64,000 nt of DNA from VAZQ01 sp963725065 (GCA_963725065.1 CAVRXD010000023.1:116525-180524), one strand, 5' to 3'. Shown: positions 17,261 to 26,144, numbered from the stretch's first letter. Notes: generated by a model from the sequence alone, not told the origin. Translations and numbers: made by a program.

Positions 17261-18004
17261 ATGACGTTCCCCGCGCTCGAAGTCTCGCATCTCAAGAAGC
17301 GCTTCGGCGGACTGCCCGCCACCAGGGACGTGTCGCTGTCGGTCATGCCGGGCGAGCGGCGCCTGATCATCGGCCCGAACGGCGCCGGCAAGACCACGCT
17401 GTTCAACCTGATCACCGGCGATCTCGCCGCCGATGCCGGTTCGATCCGGCTGTTCGGCCAGGAGCTGCGGGGGATGCCGACCCAGCGGCGCGTACACCTC
17501 GGCTTGGCGCGCACCTATCAGATTCTCACGCTGTTTCCGCGCGAGCGGCTCATCCACAACGTGGTGCTGGCGCTGCTCGGGCTCGACCGGCGGCGCTGGA
17601 ACCCGTGGTCGATCCTGACCGGCAACCGCGATCTCTACAAGAACGCCCACGAAGCGCTGGAGCGCGTCGGACTAGGCGACAGTGCCGAACGCATCGTGGT
17701 CGAGACCTCCTACGGCGAGCGGCGCCGGCTCGAACTGGCCATGGCGCTGGCGCAGAAGCCGAAGCTGCTCCTGCTCGATGAACCGCTCGCCGGGCTCTCC
17801 CAGGGCGAGCGCCAGACCGTTCGCACCCTGCTCGGCACCATCCCGCGCGACGTGACCATCGTGATGATCGAGCACGACATGGACACGGCGCTGGGCTTTG
17901 CCGAGCGCATCACCGTGCTGCATTACGGCGAGGTCATCGTCGAGGGTACGCGCGCCGAGGTGGTCGCGGATCCGCGCACCCGGGAGGTGTATCTTGGCGA
18001 CTGA
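17261..18004 (+). CDS. livG: Branched-chain amino acid-type ABC transporter ATP-binding protein LivG
   Basis: The protein has 247 residues. Walker A is GPNGAGKTT (from residue 38) and Walker B is LLLLDEPLAGLS, followed by the switch histidine in IEHDMD. The signature region reads ETSYGERRRLELAMAL, where the first residues of the usual LSYGEQ are replaced (TSYGER), as is common in LivG relatives. It is cytoplasmic and pairs with LivF to drive LivHM. It overlaps livF by 11 bases. Confidence 0.92.
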   Translation: MTFPALEVSHLKKRFGGLPATRDVSLSVMPGERRLIIGPNGAGKTTLFNLITGDLAADAGSIRLFGQELRGMPTQRRVHLGLARTYQILTLFPRERLIHNVVLALLGLDRRRWNPWSILTGNRDLYKNAHEALERVGLGDSAERIVVETSYGERRRLELAMALAQKPKLLLLDEPLAGLSQGERQTVRTLLGTIPRDVTIVMIEHDMDTALGFAERITVLHYGEVIVEGTRAEVVADPRTREVYLGD

Positions 18005-18713
18005 GGCGCTCACGATCTCGGACATCGATACCTATTACGGCGACAGCCACGTGCTGCACGGCGTGTCGTTCTCGCTGCAGCCGGGCCGGCTGCTCGGCCT
18101 GCTCGGACGCAACGGCGCCGGCAAGAGCACCTGCATGTCGACGATCATGGGCTTTCTCAAGCCGCGGCGTGGCTCGATCAGCCTGTACGGCGACCCCGTT
18201 GCCGGTCTCGCGCCCGACGTGATCGCGCGCAAGGGCATCTGCCTGGTCCCGCAGGGGCGGCGCATGTTCCGCACGCTCACGGTGCGCGAGAACCTGATGG
18301 TGGCGGCGCAGTCGCAGAAGAAGGACAACGGCGCGGGCTGGTCGATCGGCCGCGTGTTCCAGACGTTTCCCCGGCTCGCCGAGCGCCACGCCCAGGTCGC
18401 CGGCTCGCTGTCCGGCGGCGAGCAGCAGATGCTCGCAATCGGGCGCGCGCTCATGGGCAACCCCCGCGTGCTGCTGATGGACGAGCCGTCCGAGGGGCTT
18501 GCACCACAGTTGGTGGCCGAGGTCGGACGCACCATCGCGCAGCTCAAGGCCGAAGGACAGTCGATCGTGCTGGTCGAGCAGAATATCAAGCTGACGCTCG
18601 ACCTCGCCGACGATGTCGTCATCATCAATACCGGCCGGGTGGTGTTTCGCGGACCCGCCAGCGGCATCAAGCTCGACGATGCCATTGTCTCCCAGCACCT
18701 GGGCGTGTTCTAG
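17994..18713 (+). CDS. livF: Branched-chain amino acid-type ABC transporter ATP-binding protein LivF
   Basis: The protein has 239 residues from TTG 17994, which has GGGAGG about 7 bases upstream. The longer ORF start at 17898 lies inside livG and gives an unrelated N-terminus. Walker A is GRNGAGKST, the signature is LSGGEQQM, Walker B is VLLMDEPSEGLAP and the switch is VEQNIK. It overlaps livG by 11 bases, so the two are coupled. The stop is directly followed by the second copy of the 'agcatgatcc' palindrome. Confidence 0.91.
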   Translation: MATEALTISDIDTYYGDSHVLHGVSFSLQPGRLLGLLGRNGAGKSTCMSTIMGFLKPRRGSISLYGDPVAGLAPDVIARKGICLVPQGRRMFRTLTVRENLMVAAQSQKKDNGAGWSIGRVFQTFPRLAERHAQVAGSLSGGEQQMLAIGRALMGNPRVLLMDEPSEGLAPQLVAEVGRTIAQLKAEGQSIVLVEQNIKLTLDLADDVVIINTGRVVFRGPASGIKLDDAIVSQHLGVF

Positions 18714-18757
18714 AGCATGATCCCGAAAAGTTGCAGACTTTTCGGATAAGATCATGC
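18714..18757. repeat. Dispersed 'agcatgatcc' palindromic repeat, copy 2
   Basis: AGCATGATCCCGAAAAG at the left pairs imperfectly with CTTTTCGGATAAGATCATGC at the right around a short loop. As at 13789, the element begins at the first base after a TAG stop, and both junctions read TAGAGCATGATCCCGAAA. It separates livF from the amidohydrolase in the same operon. Confidence 0.75.
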
Positions 18758-18825
18758 GACCGAAACGCAGACAGCAGACGCGACACCCGGACCATTCACG
18801 AGGCGATAGAAGGAACGAAGCGGAA

Positions 18826-19893
18826 ATGGCGACGCAATGGAGCAGGTACGAGGCGACCGCGGCCCGCAAGCACGGCAAGCCGGGACGCGAGGTCAGGCCG
18901 AAGAGCACCACCATCGACATCCATTCCCATGTCGCCATCCCGCAGGCCGCCGCCTACGTCAAACCGCACCTCGACATGTCGACGATCGCGCTTGCGCACT
19001 TCGCCTCGCCCGAAACCAAGGCGCTGAGCCAGAAGCAGGAAGAGGATATCCGCGCGCGCATTACCGGCTACGACGAGCGCCTCGCCGATCTCGACACCAT
19101 GGGCATCGACCTTCAGCTCGTCATGCCGCCGCCGAACCAGTGCTTCTACACCGTGCCGCTCGACATCTCGGTCCAGGCCTCGCGCTTGGTGAACGATGGG
19201 CTGGCGGAATACGTCTCCCGCAAGCCCGACCGCTTTGTCGCGCTCGGCACCGTCCCGCTCATCCATGGCGGGGAAGCGGCGAACGAGCTCGAACGCTGCG
19301 TGAAGTCGCTCGGCATGAAGGGCGTGGAAATCCTGACCAATGTCGCGGGCCGAGAGCTTTCGGAGCCAGATTTCGCGCCGTTCTGGCAGAAGGCCGAAGA
19401 GCTCGACGCGCTCGTCGTCATCCATCCCAACGGTTTCACCGACGCCAAACGGTTCACGCGGTTCTATTTCAACAACGTGATCGGCAATCCGCTCGAAACC
19501 ACCATCGCCCTGCACTACCTGATCTTCGACGGCGTACTGGAGCGGCACCCCAGGCTGAAGATACTCGCGGTGCACGGCGGCGGCTATCTTCCGGCCTATT
19601 CCGGCCGCATCGATCACGCCTGGGGCGCACGCTCGGATTCACACGGCGACCTGCCGCAGCCGCCGACCAGCTATCTCAAGAAGATCTATTTCGACACCGT
19701 GGTGTTCACGCCCCACCAGCTTGCGGAGCTCGTGCGCCAGTTCGGGACCGATCACATCATCATGGGAACGGACTATCCGTTCGACATGGCCGACTTCGAC
19801 CCAATCGGCCACGTCGCGTCGGTCGAACATTTCGACCCCTCGACCATCGCCGCCATCGCCGGGGGCAACGCGCGACGACTGCTGGGGCTTTAG
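18826..19893 (+). CDS. Amidohydrolase family protein (ACMSD-like)
   Basis: The protein has 355 residues from ATG 18826; the ORF could start at 18754 inside the repeat, but that segment has no family similarity. The HxH motif is IDIHSHVAIPQ, a metal-ligand histidine lies in VIHPNGF, another histidine in LAVHGGGYLPAYSGR, and the catalytic aspartate region is MGTDYPFDM. PF04909 enzymes include alpha-amino-beta-carboxymuconate-semialdehyde decarboxylase and benzoate-type decarboxylases. It closely resembles the gene at 56584 (shared YPFDM and GNPL(D/E)TTIA segments). As the last gene of the Liv-type block it is the likely catabolic enzyme for the imported compound. Confidence 0.85.
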   Translation: MATQWSRYEATAARKHGKPGREVRPKSTTIDIHSHVAIPQAAAYVKPHLDMSTIALAHFASPETKALSQKQEEDIRARITGYDERLADLDTMGIDLQLVMPPPNQCFYTVPLDISVQASRLVNDGLAEYVSRKPDRFVALGTVPLIHGGEAANELERCVKSLGMKGVEILTNVAGRELSEPDFAPFWQKAEELDALVVIHPNGFTDAKRFTRFYFNNVIGNPLETTIALHYLIFDGVLERHPRLKILAVHGGGYLPAYSGRIDHAWGARSDSHGDLPQPPTSYLKKIYFDTVVFTPHQLAELVRQFGTDHIIMGTDYPFDMADFDPIGHVASVEHFDPSTIAAIAGGNARRLLGL

Positions 19894-20048
19894 CTAAGGC
19901 ATTGTTGAGATGCAGCTGAATCGTCAACTGCCCCTCCCTTGGCGATCGCGGCGTTGTAGACTTGAATTTCATCCGCGGCATGCACCGATACCGCGCTCGT
20001 GATGAGCAGTATCACCGCAAACAGCAAGTGCCGGAAACCGAAGCGCAT
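19890..20048 (-). pseudogene. Remnant of a secreted/outer-membrane protein, frameshifted and truncated
   Basis: A 52-codon minus-strand ORF begins with a good signal peptide (MRFGFRHLLFAVILLITSA, cleavage near VHAADE) and continues EIQVYNAAIAK. A shift of frame at about 19936-19940 continues as EGQLTIQLHLNN, after which similarity stops at the amidohydrolase end. I recall secreted proteins beginning ADEIQVYNAEIAEVGQ...QHLNY in related genomes, so this looks like the first 40-45 codons of such a gene, cut off by the neighbouring operon. The other bases up to the b561 gene show nothing clear. Confidence 0.55.
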
Positions 20049-20171
20049 TTGAGATACATCAATACGAGAGGCGTGACCGCATATTGCCTCTAAAAAAATG
20101 GCTGATGCTTGCGCAAGAGCAACACTTGCTTAGAATTGTTCCAAACCTGCAGCGGAACGCGAGACCGGGGC

Positions 20172-20726
20172 ATGACATTCAACACCGCGACGACATGGGG
20201 CTGGCCCGCCAAGACGCTGCACTGGGTTTGCGCCGCGATCATTCTGCTGCTGCTCGGACATGGCTGGTGGATGACGCATCTGACGCCGCGGCCCGATCGG
20301 CTCGCCAATTACGCGGGGCATTCGGCGCTTGGCTATGATCTGTTGGCGCTGATCACCGTGCGGCTGTTGTGGCGATGGCTCAATCCGGTGCCGGAGTTGC
20401 CCGCCGATCTCAAGCCGTGGGAACGGGCCGCCGCGCATGCCGGGCACGTTTCCCTCTACCTCCTCATGTTCATCGTCTCAGTGACCGGCTGGATGGTCGC
20501 AACGACATTCCGCGTCCCGATGACCAAGGATGTGTTCGGGATCAACATTCCGACGATCGTGACGACGGTTGATCGCCCGGTGCGCCAGTGGATCGAGGAA
20601 TCACATATGGTCCTCGCCTATCTACTCGCGGCAGTGGTGCTCATTCACGTCATCGGTGCGCTCCGCCATCATATCTTCAAGCGTAACCAGATCCTGCGAC
20701 GCATGACGTGGGGCATGCGCGCCTAA
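20172..20726 (+). CDS. Cytochrome b561 family protein
   Basis: The protein has 184 residues from ATG 20172 (the ORF could start at 20109). It has four membrane helices and histidines placed for two b hemes: TLHWVCAAIILLLL, NYAGHSALGYDLL, AHAGHVSLYLLMFI and ESHMVLAYLLAAVVLIHV. The sequence matches prokaryotic CybB-type proteins, which move electrons from quinol in the inner membrane. It stands alone between the amidohydrolase operon and a Bug gene, so the partner is unknown. The 146 bases after it show nothing I recognise. Confidence 0.87.
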   Translation: MTFNTATTWGWPAKTLHWVCAAIILLLLGHGWWMTHLTPRPDRLANYAGHSALGYDLLALITVRLLWRWLNPVPELPADLKPWERAAAHAGHVSLYLLMFIVSVTGWMVATTFRVPMTKDVFGINIPTIVTTVDRPVRQWIEESHMVLAYLLAAVVLIHVIGALRHHIFKRNQILRRMTWGMRA

Positions 20727-20872
20727 TTCAAGCGCATCTGTGAAGAGAGACGAATCCACACGATCTGCGACGGCGGCTTCATCAACAGAGCGAAAATCGG
20801 CGGTCAGATTCAGCAGAAGCTGACCCGACATTCCAAGCCCGCACAATCCTTGGTGACGGAGCCCCGCTCAGG

Positions 20873-21841
20873 TCACTCCCCCTTGACCTTCGCGTCCTGG
20901 ATCACCTTGCGCCACTTCGGCTCGTCGGCCTTGATGTAGCTGGTGAGCTCTTCCGGCGAGCCGGCGATCAATTCGAAATACTGCCGTTCGAGAAAGTTCT
21001 TCTTGATATCGGGATCGGCGAAAACCTTTCGCACTTCGGCGTTGATCTTGGTCACGATGTCGGCCGGCATTCCCGGCGGCCCGAACAGCCCGAACCAGGA
21101 GACCGCTTCGTAGCCGGGCAACCCGCTCTCCGCGACGGTGGGAGCCTCAGGCAGCAGCGCCATGCGCTTTCCGGCGCCCACCGCGATGAGCTTGACCTTG
21201 TCCGACTTCCATTGCGGCACCGCGCTCCCCACGCTGATGAACATCATCTGGATGTGCCCGGCGACCACGTCGGTCAGCGCCGGCGTCGCGCCCTTGTAGT
21301 GGACGGCCTGCAGCTTCGCTCCCGAAAGCGCCTGGAATAATTCCATGTTGAGGTGGCCGCTCGACCCCACGCCGAAGGTCCCGTAGTTGATCTCGCCCGG
21401 CTTCTGCTTGGCGAGCGCGATCAGATCCTTGACGCTCTGCACCGGCAGCGCCGGATTGGCGATCAGCGCATGGTTGATGGTGACCAGGCCCGAGATCGGG
21501 GTGAATCCCTTGACCGGATCATAGGACAGCTTGGGGTAGAGGCTGGGATTGACCACGAACGTCACTTCCGGCCCGATCAGCAGCGTATAGCCGTCGGGTG
21601 CGGCCTTGGTGACGTATTCCGCCGCGATCTGGTTGTTGGCGCCGGGCTTGTTCTCCACGATCACCTGCTGGCCCCAGGCTTCGGTGAAGCGCTGCGCCAG
21701 CGTGCGGCCGAGCGCGTCGGTGACCCCGCCCGGCGCGGCCGGTACGACGATCGTCACCGGTTTGGTCGGGTAGCTCATCCCTTGTGCGGCCGCCATCGCG
21801 GGCAGACAACTCACCACCACAGCCGCAAGCCATGTTCGCAT
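20873..21841 (-). CDS. Bug/TctC family tripartite tricarboxylate transporter substrate-binding protein
   Basis: The protein has 322 residues from ATG 21841, with AAGGAGA upstream. The ORF extends on to 22555, but that part is antisense to hyuA and has no family similarity. A signal peptide (MRTWLAAVVVSCLPAMAAAQ) leads into SYPTKPVTIVVPAAPGGVTD, the Bug signature. VIVENKPGANNQIAAEYV, PDGYTLLIGPE and VHYKGATPAL follow, typical of the family that binds carboxylates. No tctAB is nearby; the only pair in the window is at 50023-52029. It is divergent from hyuA, so it may bind the compound that HyuA acts on. Confidence 0.9.
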   Translation of the reverse strand: MRTWLAAVVVSCLPAMAAAQGMSYPTKPVTIVVPAAPGGVTDALGRTLAQRFTEAWGQQVIVENKPGANNQIAAEYVTKAAPDGYTLLIGPEVTFVVNPSLYPKLSYDPVKGFTPISGLVTINHALIANPALPVQSVKDLIALAKQKPGEINYGTFGVGSSGHLNMELFQALSGAKLQAVHYKGATPALTDVVAGHIQMMFISVGSAVPQWKSDKVKLIAVGAGKRMALLPEAPTVAESGLPGYEAVSWFGLFGPPGMPADIVTKINAEVRKVFADPDIKKNFLERQYFELIAGSPEELTSYIKADEPKWRKVIQDAKVKGE

Positions 21842-21994
21842 CCGCCAGTCTCCTTGAGGTCCCTTGCCTTTTGGCCAAGTATCGCTGATTTTCTGGTGCC
21901 TGCCTATGGTCGGCACGATGCGGCAATCCCGCACAATCCGCACGTCATGTCCTAACGGCGCGCAAGGCGCCGAAGGCCGGGGGGGTTTGGTAGC

Positions 21995-24031
21995 GTGATT
22001 GTTGTTGCGATCGATATCGGCGGCACCTTTACCGATCTGATCGGGTTCGACCAAGCGAGCGGGCAGTTCGTGCAGGCCAAGAGCCTCACCACGCCCGCGC
22101 AGCTCGAGCAGGGCGTCATCGACTGCATCCGCAAGAGCGGGCTGGTCGCCGCCGCGATCGACGAGCTGATCCACGGCTCGACCATCGCCATCAATACGCT
22201 GATCGAACGCAAGGGTGCCAAGACCGGGCTGGTCGTCACCCGCGGCACGCGCGACGTGTACATCATCGGCCGCGGCAACCGGCCGGAGGCGTATAACCTG
22301 CTGTTTCACCGCCACCGGCCGCTGGTGCCGCGGCATCTCACGCGCGAAGTCGACGAGCGGCTGCTGAGCTCGGGCGAGGTGCACGGCCCGCTCGATCGCG
22401 AAGGCATTGCGCAGGCCTGCCGCGCGCTCGCCGCCGAGGGCGTCGAGGCGGTCGCGGTCTGTTTCCTGCACTCCTACATCAATCCCGCGCACGAGCGCAT
22501 CGCCGGCGAGATGATCCGCGCCGCCATGCCCGACGCCTATCTGTCGCTGTCGCACGAGATCCTGCGCGAGTACCGCGAGTTCGAACGGATGTCGACCACG
22601 GTGGTGAACGCCTATATCGGTCCGAAGGTGGGCGGCTACGTGAAGGGCCTGAACGCGAGCCTGGGCAATATCGGGTTTCGCGGCGCGCTCTCGATCATGC
22701 GATCGAACGGCGGCGTGATGACGCCGGAGATCGCGACCGAGCGGCCGGCGGCGATGATGGAGTCCGGGCCGGTCGGCGGCATCATCGCCTCGGCGCAGGT
22801 CGGACAGGCGCTCGGCTCCGCCAACGTCATTTCCTTCGACATGGGCGGCACCACCGCCAAGGCGAGCCTAGTGCGCGACGGCGAGCCGACCATGGCGCCG
22901 GGCTACTATGTCGGCGGCTATGCCAGCGGCCATCCGGTGATGCTGCCGATGATCGACGTGGTCGAGGTCGGCGCGGGCGGCGGCTCGATCGCCTGGCTCG
23001 ACGACGTCGGCGCGCTGAAGGTAGGGCCACAAAGCGCCGGCGCCGATCCCGGCCCGATCTGCTATCGCGGCGGCGGCAGCGCGCCGACCATCACCGACGC
23101 CAACGTGGTGCTCGGACGGCTCGATCCCGACCATTTTCTCGGCGGACAGATGAAGCTCGATGCCGAAGGCGCTCGCCGCGGCATCAAGGAGACGATCGCC
23201 GATCCGTTGAAGCTCCGCCCGGTCGCCGCCGCGCAGGCCATCGTCGAGATCGCCATCGCCAAGATGTCGCTCGCCGTGCGCGAAGTCTCCGTCGCGAAGG
23301 GCTACGATCCCCGCGATTTCACGCTCGTGGCATCGGGTGGAGCGGGGCCGTTGCACGTGGTTGCGATCGCGCGCGAGCTCTTCATTCCCAAGGTCGTGGT
23401 GCCGCTGTTCCCATCACATTTCTCCGCGCTGGGGATGCTGCTGGCAGACGAACGACATGATTTCATCCGCACGTTCTATTCCGATCTCGCCACCGTCGAC
23501 TTCGCCGCGCTGGCGAAGATCCATCACGAGATGGTCGCGGAAGCCACCGCGAGCCTCCGCCACGCAGCGGGCGCGGAGCGTCAAATCCATCTCGACCTGC
23601 GTTATGTCGGCCAGGAATTCACGCTGCAGGTGCCGGTCAGCGTGGGCCAGATCGAGCGCGCGGACCGCGCCGGCATCCGGACCGCGTTCGACGCGCTCTA
23701 TGAGCATCGCTACGCTCACCATTCGCCCGACGAGCCGGTCGAGATGGTCAATATCCGGCTCGCCATGATCGGCAAGCGCCCGAAGCTGAGCTTTCCACGC
23801 TTCGCCAAGGGCGAACGCGCGCAGCCGTCCCGGGAGCGCGAGGTGTATTTCAGCGACACACGCAAGGCGCTGCCCTGCCCGGTCTATCAGCGCGAGACGC
23901 TCGGCGCCGGCAGCGAGATCGCCGGCCCCGCGCTCATTCAGGAACACGGCACCACCACGGTCCTGTTCGAGCGAGACGCCTGCACTGTCGCGCCGTCGGG
24001 CGAACTCATGATCGCGGTGGGAGCGGCGTGA
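21995..24031 (+). CDS. hyuA: Hydantoinase/oxoprolinase family protein, HyuA-type (solitary)
   Basis: The protein has 678 residues, beginning at GTG with VVAIDIGGTFTDLIGFD, the ASKHA ATP-binding phosphate-1 motif. HGSTIAINTLIERKGAKTGL, MRSNGGVMTPE, SFDMGGTTAK and VASGGAGPLHVVAIARE follow in family order. HyuA subunits, with HyuB, perform ATP-dependent opening of hydantoins, N-methylhydantoin or 5-oxoproline; acetone and acetophenone carboxylases are relatives. No hyuB follows: the next gene, 172 bases on, is an ABC binding protein. It may work with the hyuB at 32384, or the partner was lost. The 3' spacer (24032-24202) shows nothing clear. Confidence 0.88.
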   Translation: MIVVAIDIGGTFTDLIGFDQASGQFVQAKSLTTPAQLEQGVIDCIRKSGLVAAAIDELIHGSTIAINTLIERKGAKTGLVVTRGTRDVYIIGRGNRPEAYNLLFHRHRPLVPRHLTREVDERLLSSGEVHGPLDREGIAQACRALAAEGVEAVAVCFLHSYINPAHERIAGEMIRAAMPDAYLSLSHEILREYREFERMSTTVVNAYIGPKVGGYVKGLNASLGNIGFRGALSIMRSNGGVMTPEIATERPAAMMESGPVGGIIASAQVGQALGSANVISFDMGGTTAKASLVRDGEPTMAPGYYVGGYASGHPVMLPMIDVVEVGAGGGSIAWLDDVGALKVGPQSAGADPGPICYRGGGSAPTITDANVVLGRLDPDHFLGGQMKLDAEGARRGIKETIADPLKLRPVAAAQAIVEIAIAKMSLAVREVSVAKGYDPRDFTLVASGGAGPLHVVAIARELFIPKVVVPLFPSHFSALGMLLADERHDFIRTFYSDLATVDFAALAKIHHEMVAEATASLRHAAGAERQIHLDLRYVGQEFTLQVPVSVGQIERADRAGIRTAFDALYEHRYAHHSPDEPVEMVNIRLAMIGKRPKLSFPRFAKGERAQPSREREVYFSDTRKALPCPVYQRETLGAGSEIAGPALIQEHGTTTVLFERDACTVAPSGELMIAVGAA

Positions 24032-24202
24032 TGAGAATGCAGCAAAGACCGGGCGCAGCGGTTCCGGCGCCCCTCCCCCACTTACGGCGAGAGCCGGCCG
24101 CAGCAAGAACCGATACGGGCCTGCACTCTGGGAAGAACCAACCGAACGCACAAGGAATGCGCTAAGATCAACTCTGGGAAACGCGAAGCAAGGGGCGACG
24201 GA

Positions 24203-25228
24203 ATGATCGCCGCGATCACCGGGCGCGGCCTGCGGCCGCTCGCAGCAAATGGATGCGCGCGCCGCAAAGCCGGTGCGTTACTTGTCGTCTCCGCGATCTT
24301 ATCGGCAGTTGCCGTCTCCGCCTCGGCCGAGACGCTGCGCGTGGGGAAGGCCGGACGCGACGCCTTCTCCTTCGTGCCCGCCGACGTCGGCGCGCGCACC
24401 GGCATCTTCAGGCAGCACGGCGTCGACATCGAGATTAGCAGTTTCGGCGGCGATGCCCGGCTGCAGCAGGCGATGGCGGCCGACGGCATCGATGTCGGGC
24501 TCGGCTCCGGACCGGGGCTGGCCTTCATCGTGAAGGGATCGCCGGTGAAAGGCATTGCCGCCATGGCCGGGCCGCCGCTGCTGTTCGCGCTGGTCGTGCG
24601 CAATGACGCCGCGGTGGCAACGGTCGATGACCTGAGGGGCCGCAAGGTCGGCGTATCGACGGTTGGCTCGGTCACGAGCTGGATCATCAGCGAAGTGTCG
24701 CGGCAGAAGGGATGGGGTTACGACGGGATGGCGCAGGTCCCGATCGGCGACGACGCCAACCGGATCGCCGCGCTCAAGACCAGGTCGATCGACGGCGCCA
24801 TCGTCAATCTCGCGCAGGCGCTCAATTTCGTTCAGCGCGGCGAAGGCAAGGTGCTGCTGCGCTTCGGCGAGCTGGTCAAGGACTTCCATATCCACGTGAT
24901 CTTCGCGACCGACAAGGCCATCGCCGGCAAGCCGGAGGCGCTGCGCGGTTTTCTCAAGGGCTGGTTTCAGACCATCTCCTTCATGCGCACGCACCGCAAC
25001 GAGACCGTCGAGATCGCCAAGGACGTCATGGGCACCGACGTCCAAACCACGAACGGCATCTATGACGAGCTCATGCCGATGTTCTCGGACACCGGCCGGT
25101 TCGATCCCAAGGCGCTTGCGGTGTTGCGCAAGTCGTTCGTGGAGATGAAGACGCTTCCGGAAGAGCCAGATATGGGCAAGCTCTACACCGAAGCGTTTCT
25201 GCCAGCGACCGGGGGATCGAACCGATGA
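24203..25228 (+). CDS. NMT1/SsuA-type ABC transporter substrate-binding protein
   Basis: The protein has 341 residues and an N-terminal signal sequence ending near AVSASAET. GIFRQHGVDIEISSFGGDARLQQAMAADG... is the typical start of NMT1/THI5 or SsuA-like proteins, and VDDLRGRKVGVSTVGSVTSW the hinge region. The next genes encode an ATPase and two permeases, making a complete importer. Ligands in this family include sulfonates, nitrate, pyrimidines and aromatic acids. Operon context (hyuA, decarboxylase-like and creatinase-like genes) favours an N-heterocycle or carboxylated ring; this is inference. Confidence 0.87.
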   Translation: MIAAITGRGLRPLAANGCARRKAGALLVVSAILSAVAVSASAETLRVGKAGRDAFSFVPADVGARTGIFRQHGVDIEISSFGGDARLQQAMAADGIDVGLGSGPGLAFIVKGSPVKGIAAMAGPPLLFALVVRNDAAVATVDDLRGRKVGVSTVGSVTSWIISEVSRQKGWGYDGMAQVPIGDDANRIAALKTRSIDGAIVNLAQALNFVQRGEGKVLLRFGELVKDFHIHVIFATDKAIAGKPEALRGFLKGWFQTISFMRTHRNETVEIAKDVMGTDVQTTNGIYDELMPMFSDTGRFDPKALAVLRKSFVEMKTLPEEPDMGKLYTEAFLPATGGSNR

Positions 25229-25254
25229 CAACCCGCTCCGGGGCAATCCCGCCC

Positions 25255-25302
25255 GCTTGCGAAGAAGATGGATGCGCGGGCCAAGCCCGCGCATGACGAT
25301 CC
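25255..25302. repeat. Dispersed hairpin repeat (half copy) inside an ABC operon
   Basis: A perfect 10-bp stem ATGCGCGGGC / GCCCGCGCAT with loop CAA (25272-25294) is flanked by GAAGATGG and GACGAT. It matches the right half of the larger repeat at 60569-60648. It lies between the binding-protein and ATPase genes and ends about 15 bases before the ATPase start, where it could change relative expression. Confidence 0.65.
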
Positions 25303-25316
25303 CGGGGGGAGATCGC

Positions 25317-26144
25317 ATGACCGCTGGCACCGTCGCGATCCGGATCCGGGGCGTCTCGCATCAATTCGGCGAGGAAGGCGACGCCCGCCACGTGCGGGCG
25401 CTACGCGACACCTCGCTCGACATCACGCGCGGCGAGTTGCTCTGCCTGATCGGGCCGAGCGGCTGCGGCAAGTCGACCTTGCTCAACGTCGTCGGCGGAC
25501 TGATGGCGCCAACCACGGGCACGGTGGAGGTCTTCGACAAGAAGGTGGCAGGGCCGATGCCCCGCGACATCGCCTTTGTGTTCCAGGAGAACGCGCTGTT
25601 CCCATGGAATACGGTGTTCGAGAACGTCAACCTCGGCATGGTGTTCCAGGGCGTGCCGCGCGCTGAACGCGAGGCGCGCGCGCACCGCTCGCTCGAAGCC
25701 GTCGGGCTCAAGGATTTCGCGCAGCACTATCCCGGCCAGCTCTCCGGCGGCATGCGCCAGCGCGCGGCCCTGGCCCGCGCGCTCAGTCTCGAGACCGGCA
25801 TTCTGCTCATGGACGAGCCGTTCGGCGCGCTCGACGAGCAGACCCGGATGATCCTCGGCGAGGACCTCTCGGTGCTGCTGTCCCGGACCGACAAGACCAT
25901 CGTCTTCGTCACCCACAGCCTGGGCGAGGCCACCTTCCTCGCCGATCGGGTGGCGGTGTTCTCCGCGCGCCCCGGCACGATCAAGCAGATCATCCACGTC
26001 GACGAGCCGCATCCGCGCAAGCCCGATTTCGTGACCTCGCCGAAGTTCACCGCCATCCGCAACGAGCTCTACAGCCTTCTGCACGACGAGATCCGCAAGA
26101 CCATTGCAGATACCGGCGTGGCCGCGGCAGGGCCGGCACGATGA
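25317..26144 (+). CDS. ABC transporter ATP-binding protein, SsuB/TauB type
   Basis: The protein has 275 residues from ATG 25317, preceded by GGGGGAG; the ORF could start at 25257 inside the hairpin repeat. Walker A is GPSGCGKST, the Q-loop is AFVFQENALFPWNTV, the signature LSGGMRQRAALARAL, Walker B ILLMDEPFGALDEQT and the switch FVTHSLGEA. This is the cytoplasmic motor for the two permeases that follow. It overlaps the first permease by 4 bases (ATGA). Confidence 0.92.
   Translation: MTAGTVAIRIRGVSHQFGEEGDARHVRALRDTSLDITRGELLCLIGPSGCGKSTLLNVVGGLMAPTTGTVEVFDKKVAGPMPRDIAFVFQENALFPWNTVFENVNLGMVFQGVPRAEREARAHRSLEAVGLKDFAQHYPGQLSGGMRQRAALARALSLETGILLMDEPFGALDEQTRMILGEDLSVLLSRTDKTIVFVTHSLGEATFLADRVAVFSARPGTIKQIIHVDEPHPRKPDFVTSPKFTAIRNELYSLLHDEIRKTIADTGVAAAGPAR

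Noticed and set aside
17898..17993. Longer livF start inside livG
   Set aside because: TTG 17994 with GGGAGG gives the normal LivF N-terminus; the upstream codons are unlike the family.
20727..20872. Possible short coding remnant after cytochrome b561
   Set aside because: Translations show no family pattern and no start with a ribosome binding site.
21842..22555. N-terminal extension of the Bug gene on the minus strand
   Set aside because: A strong Shine-Dalgarno site and signal peptide begin at 21841; the extension is antisense to hyuA.
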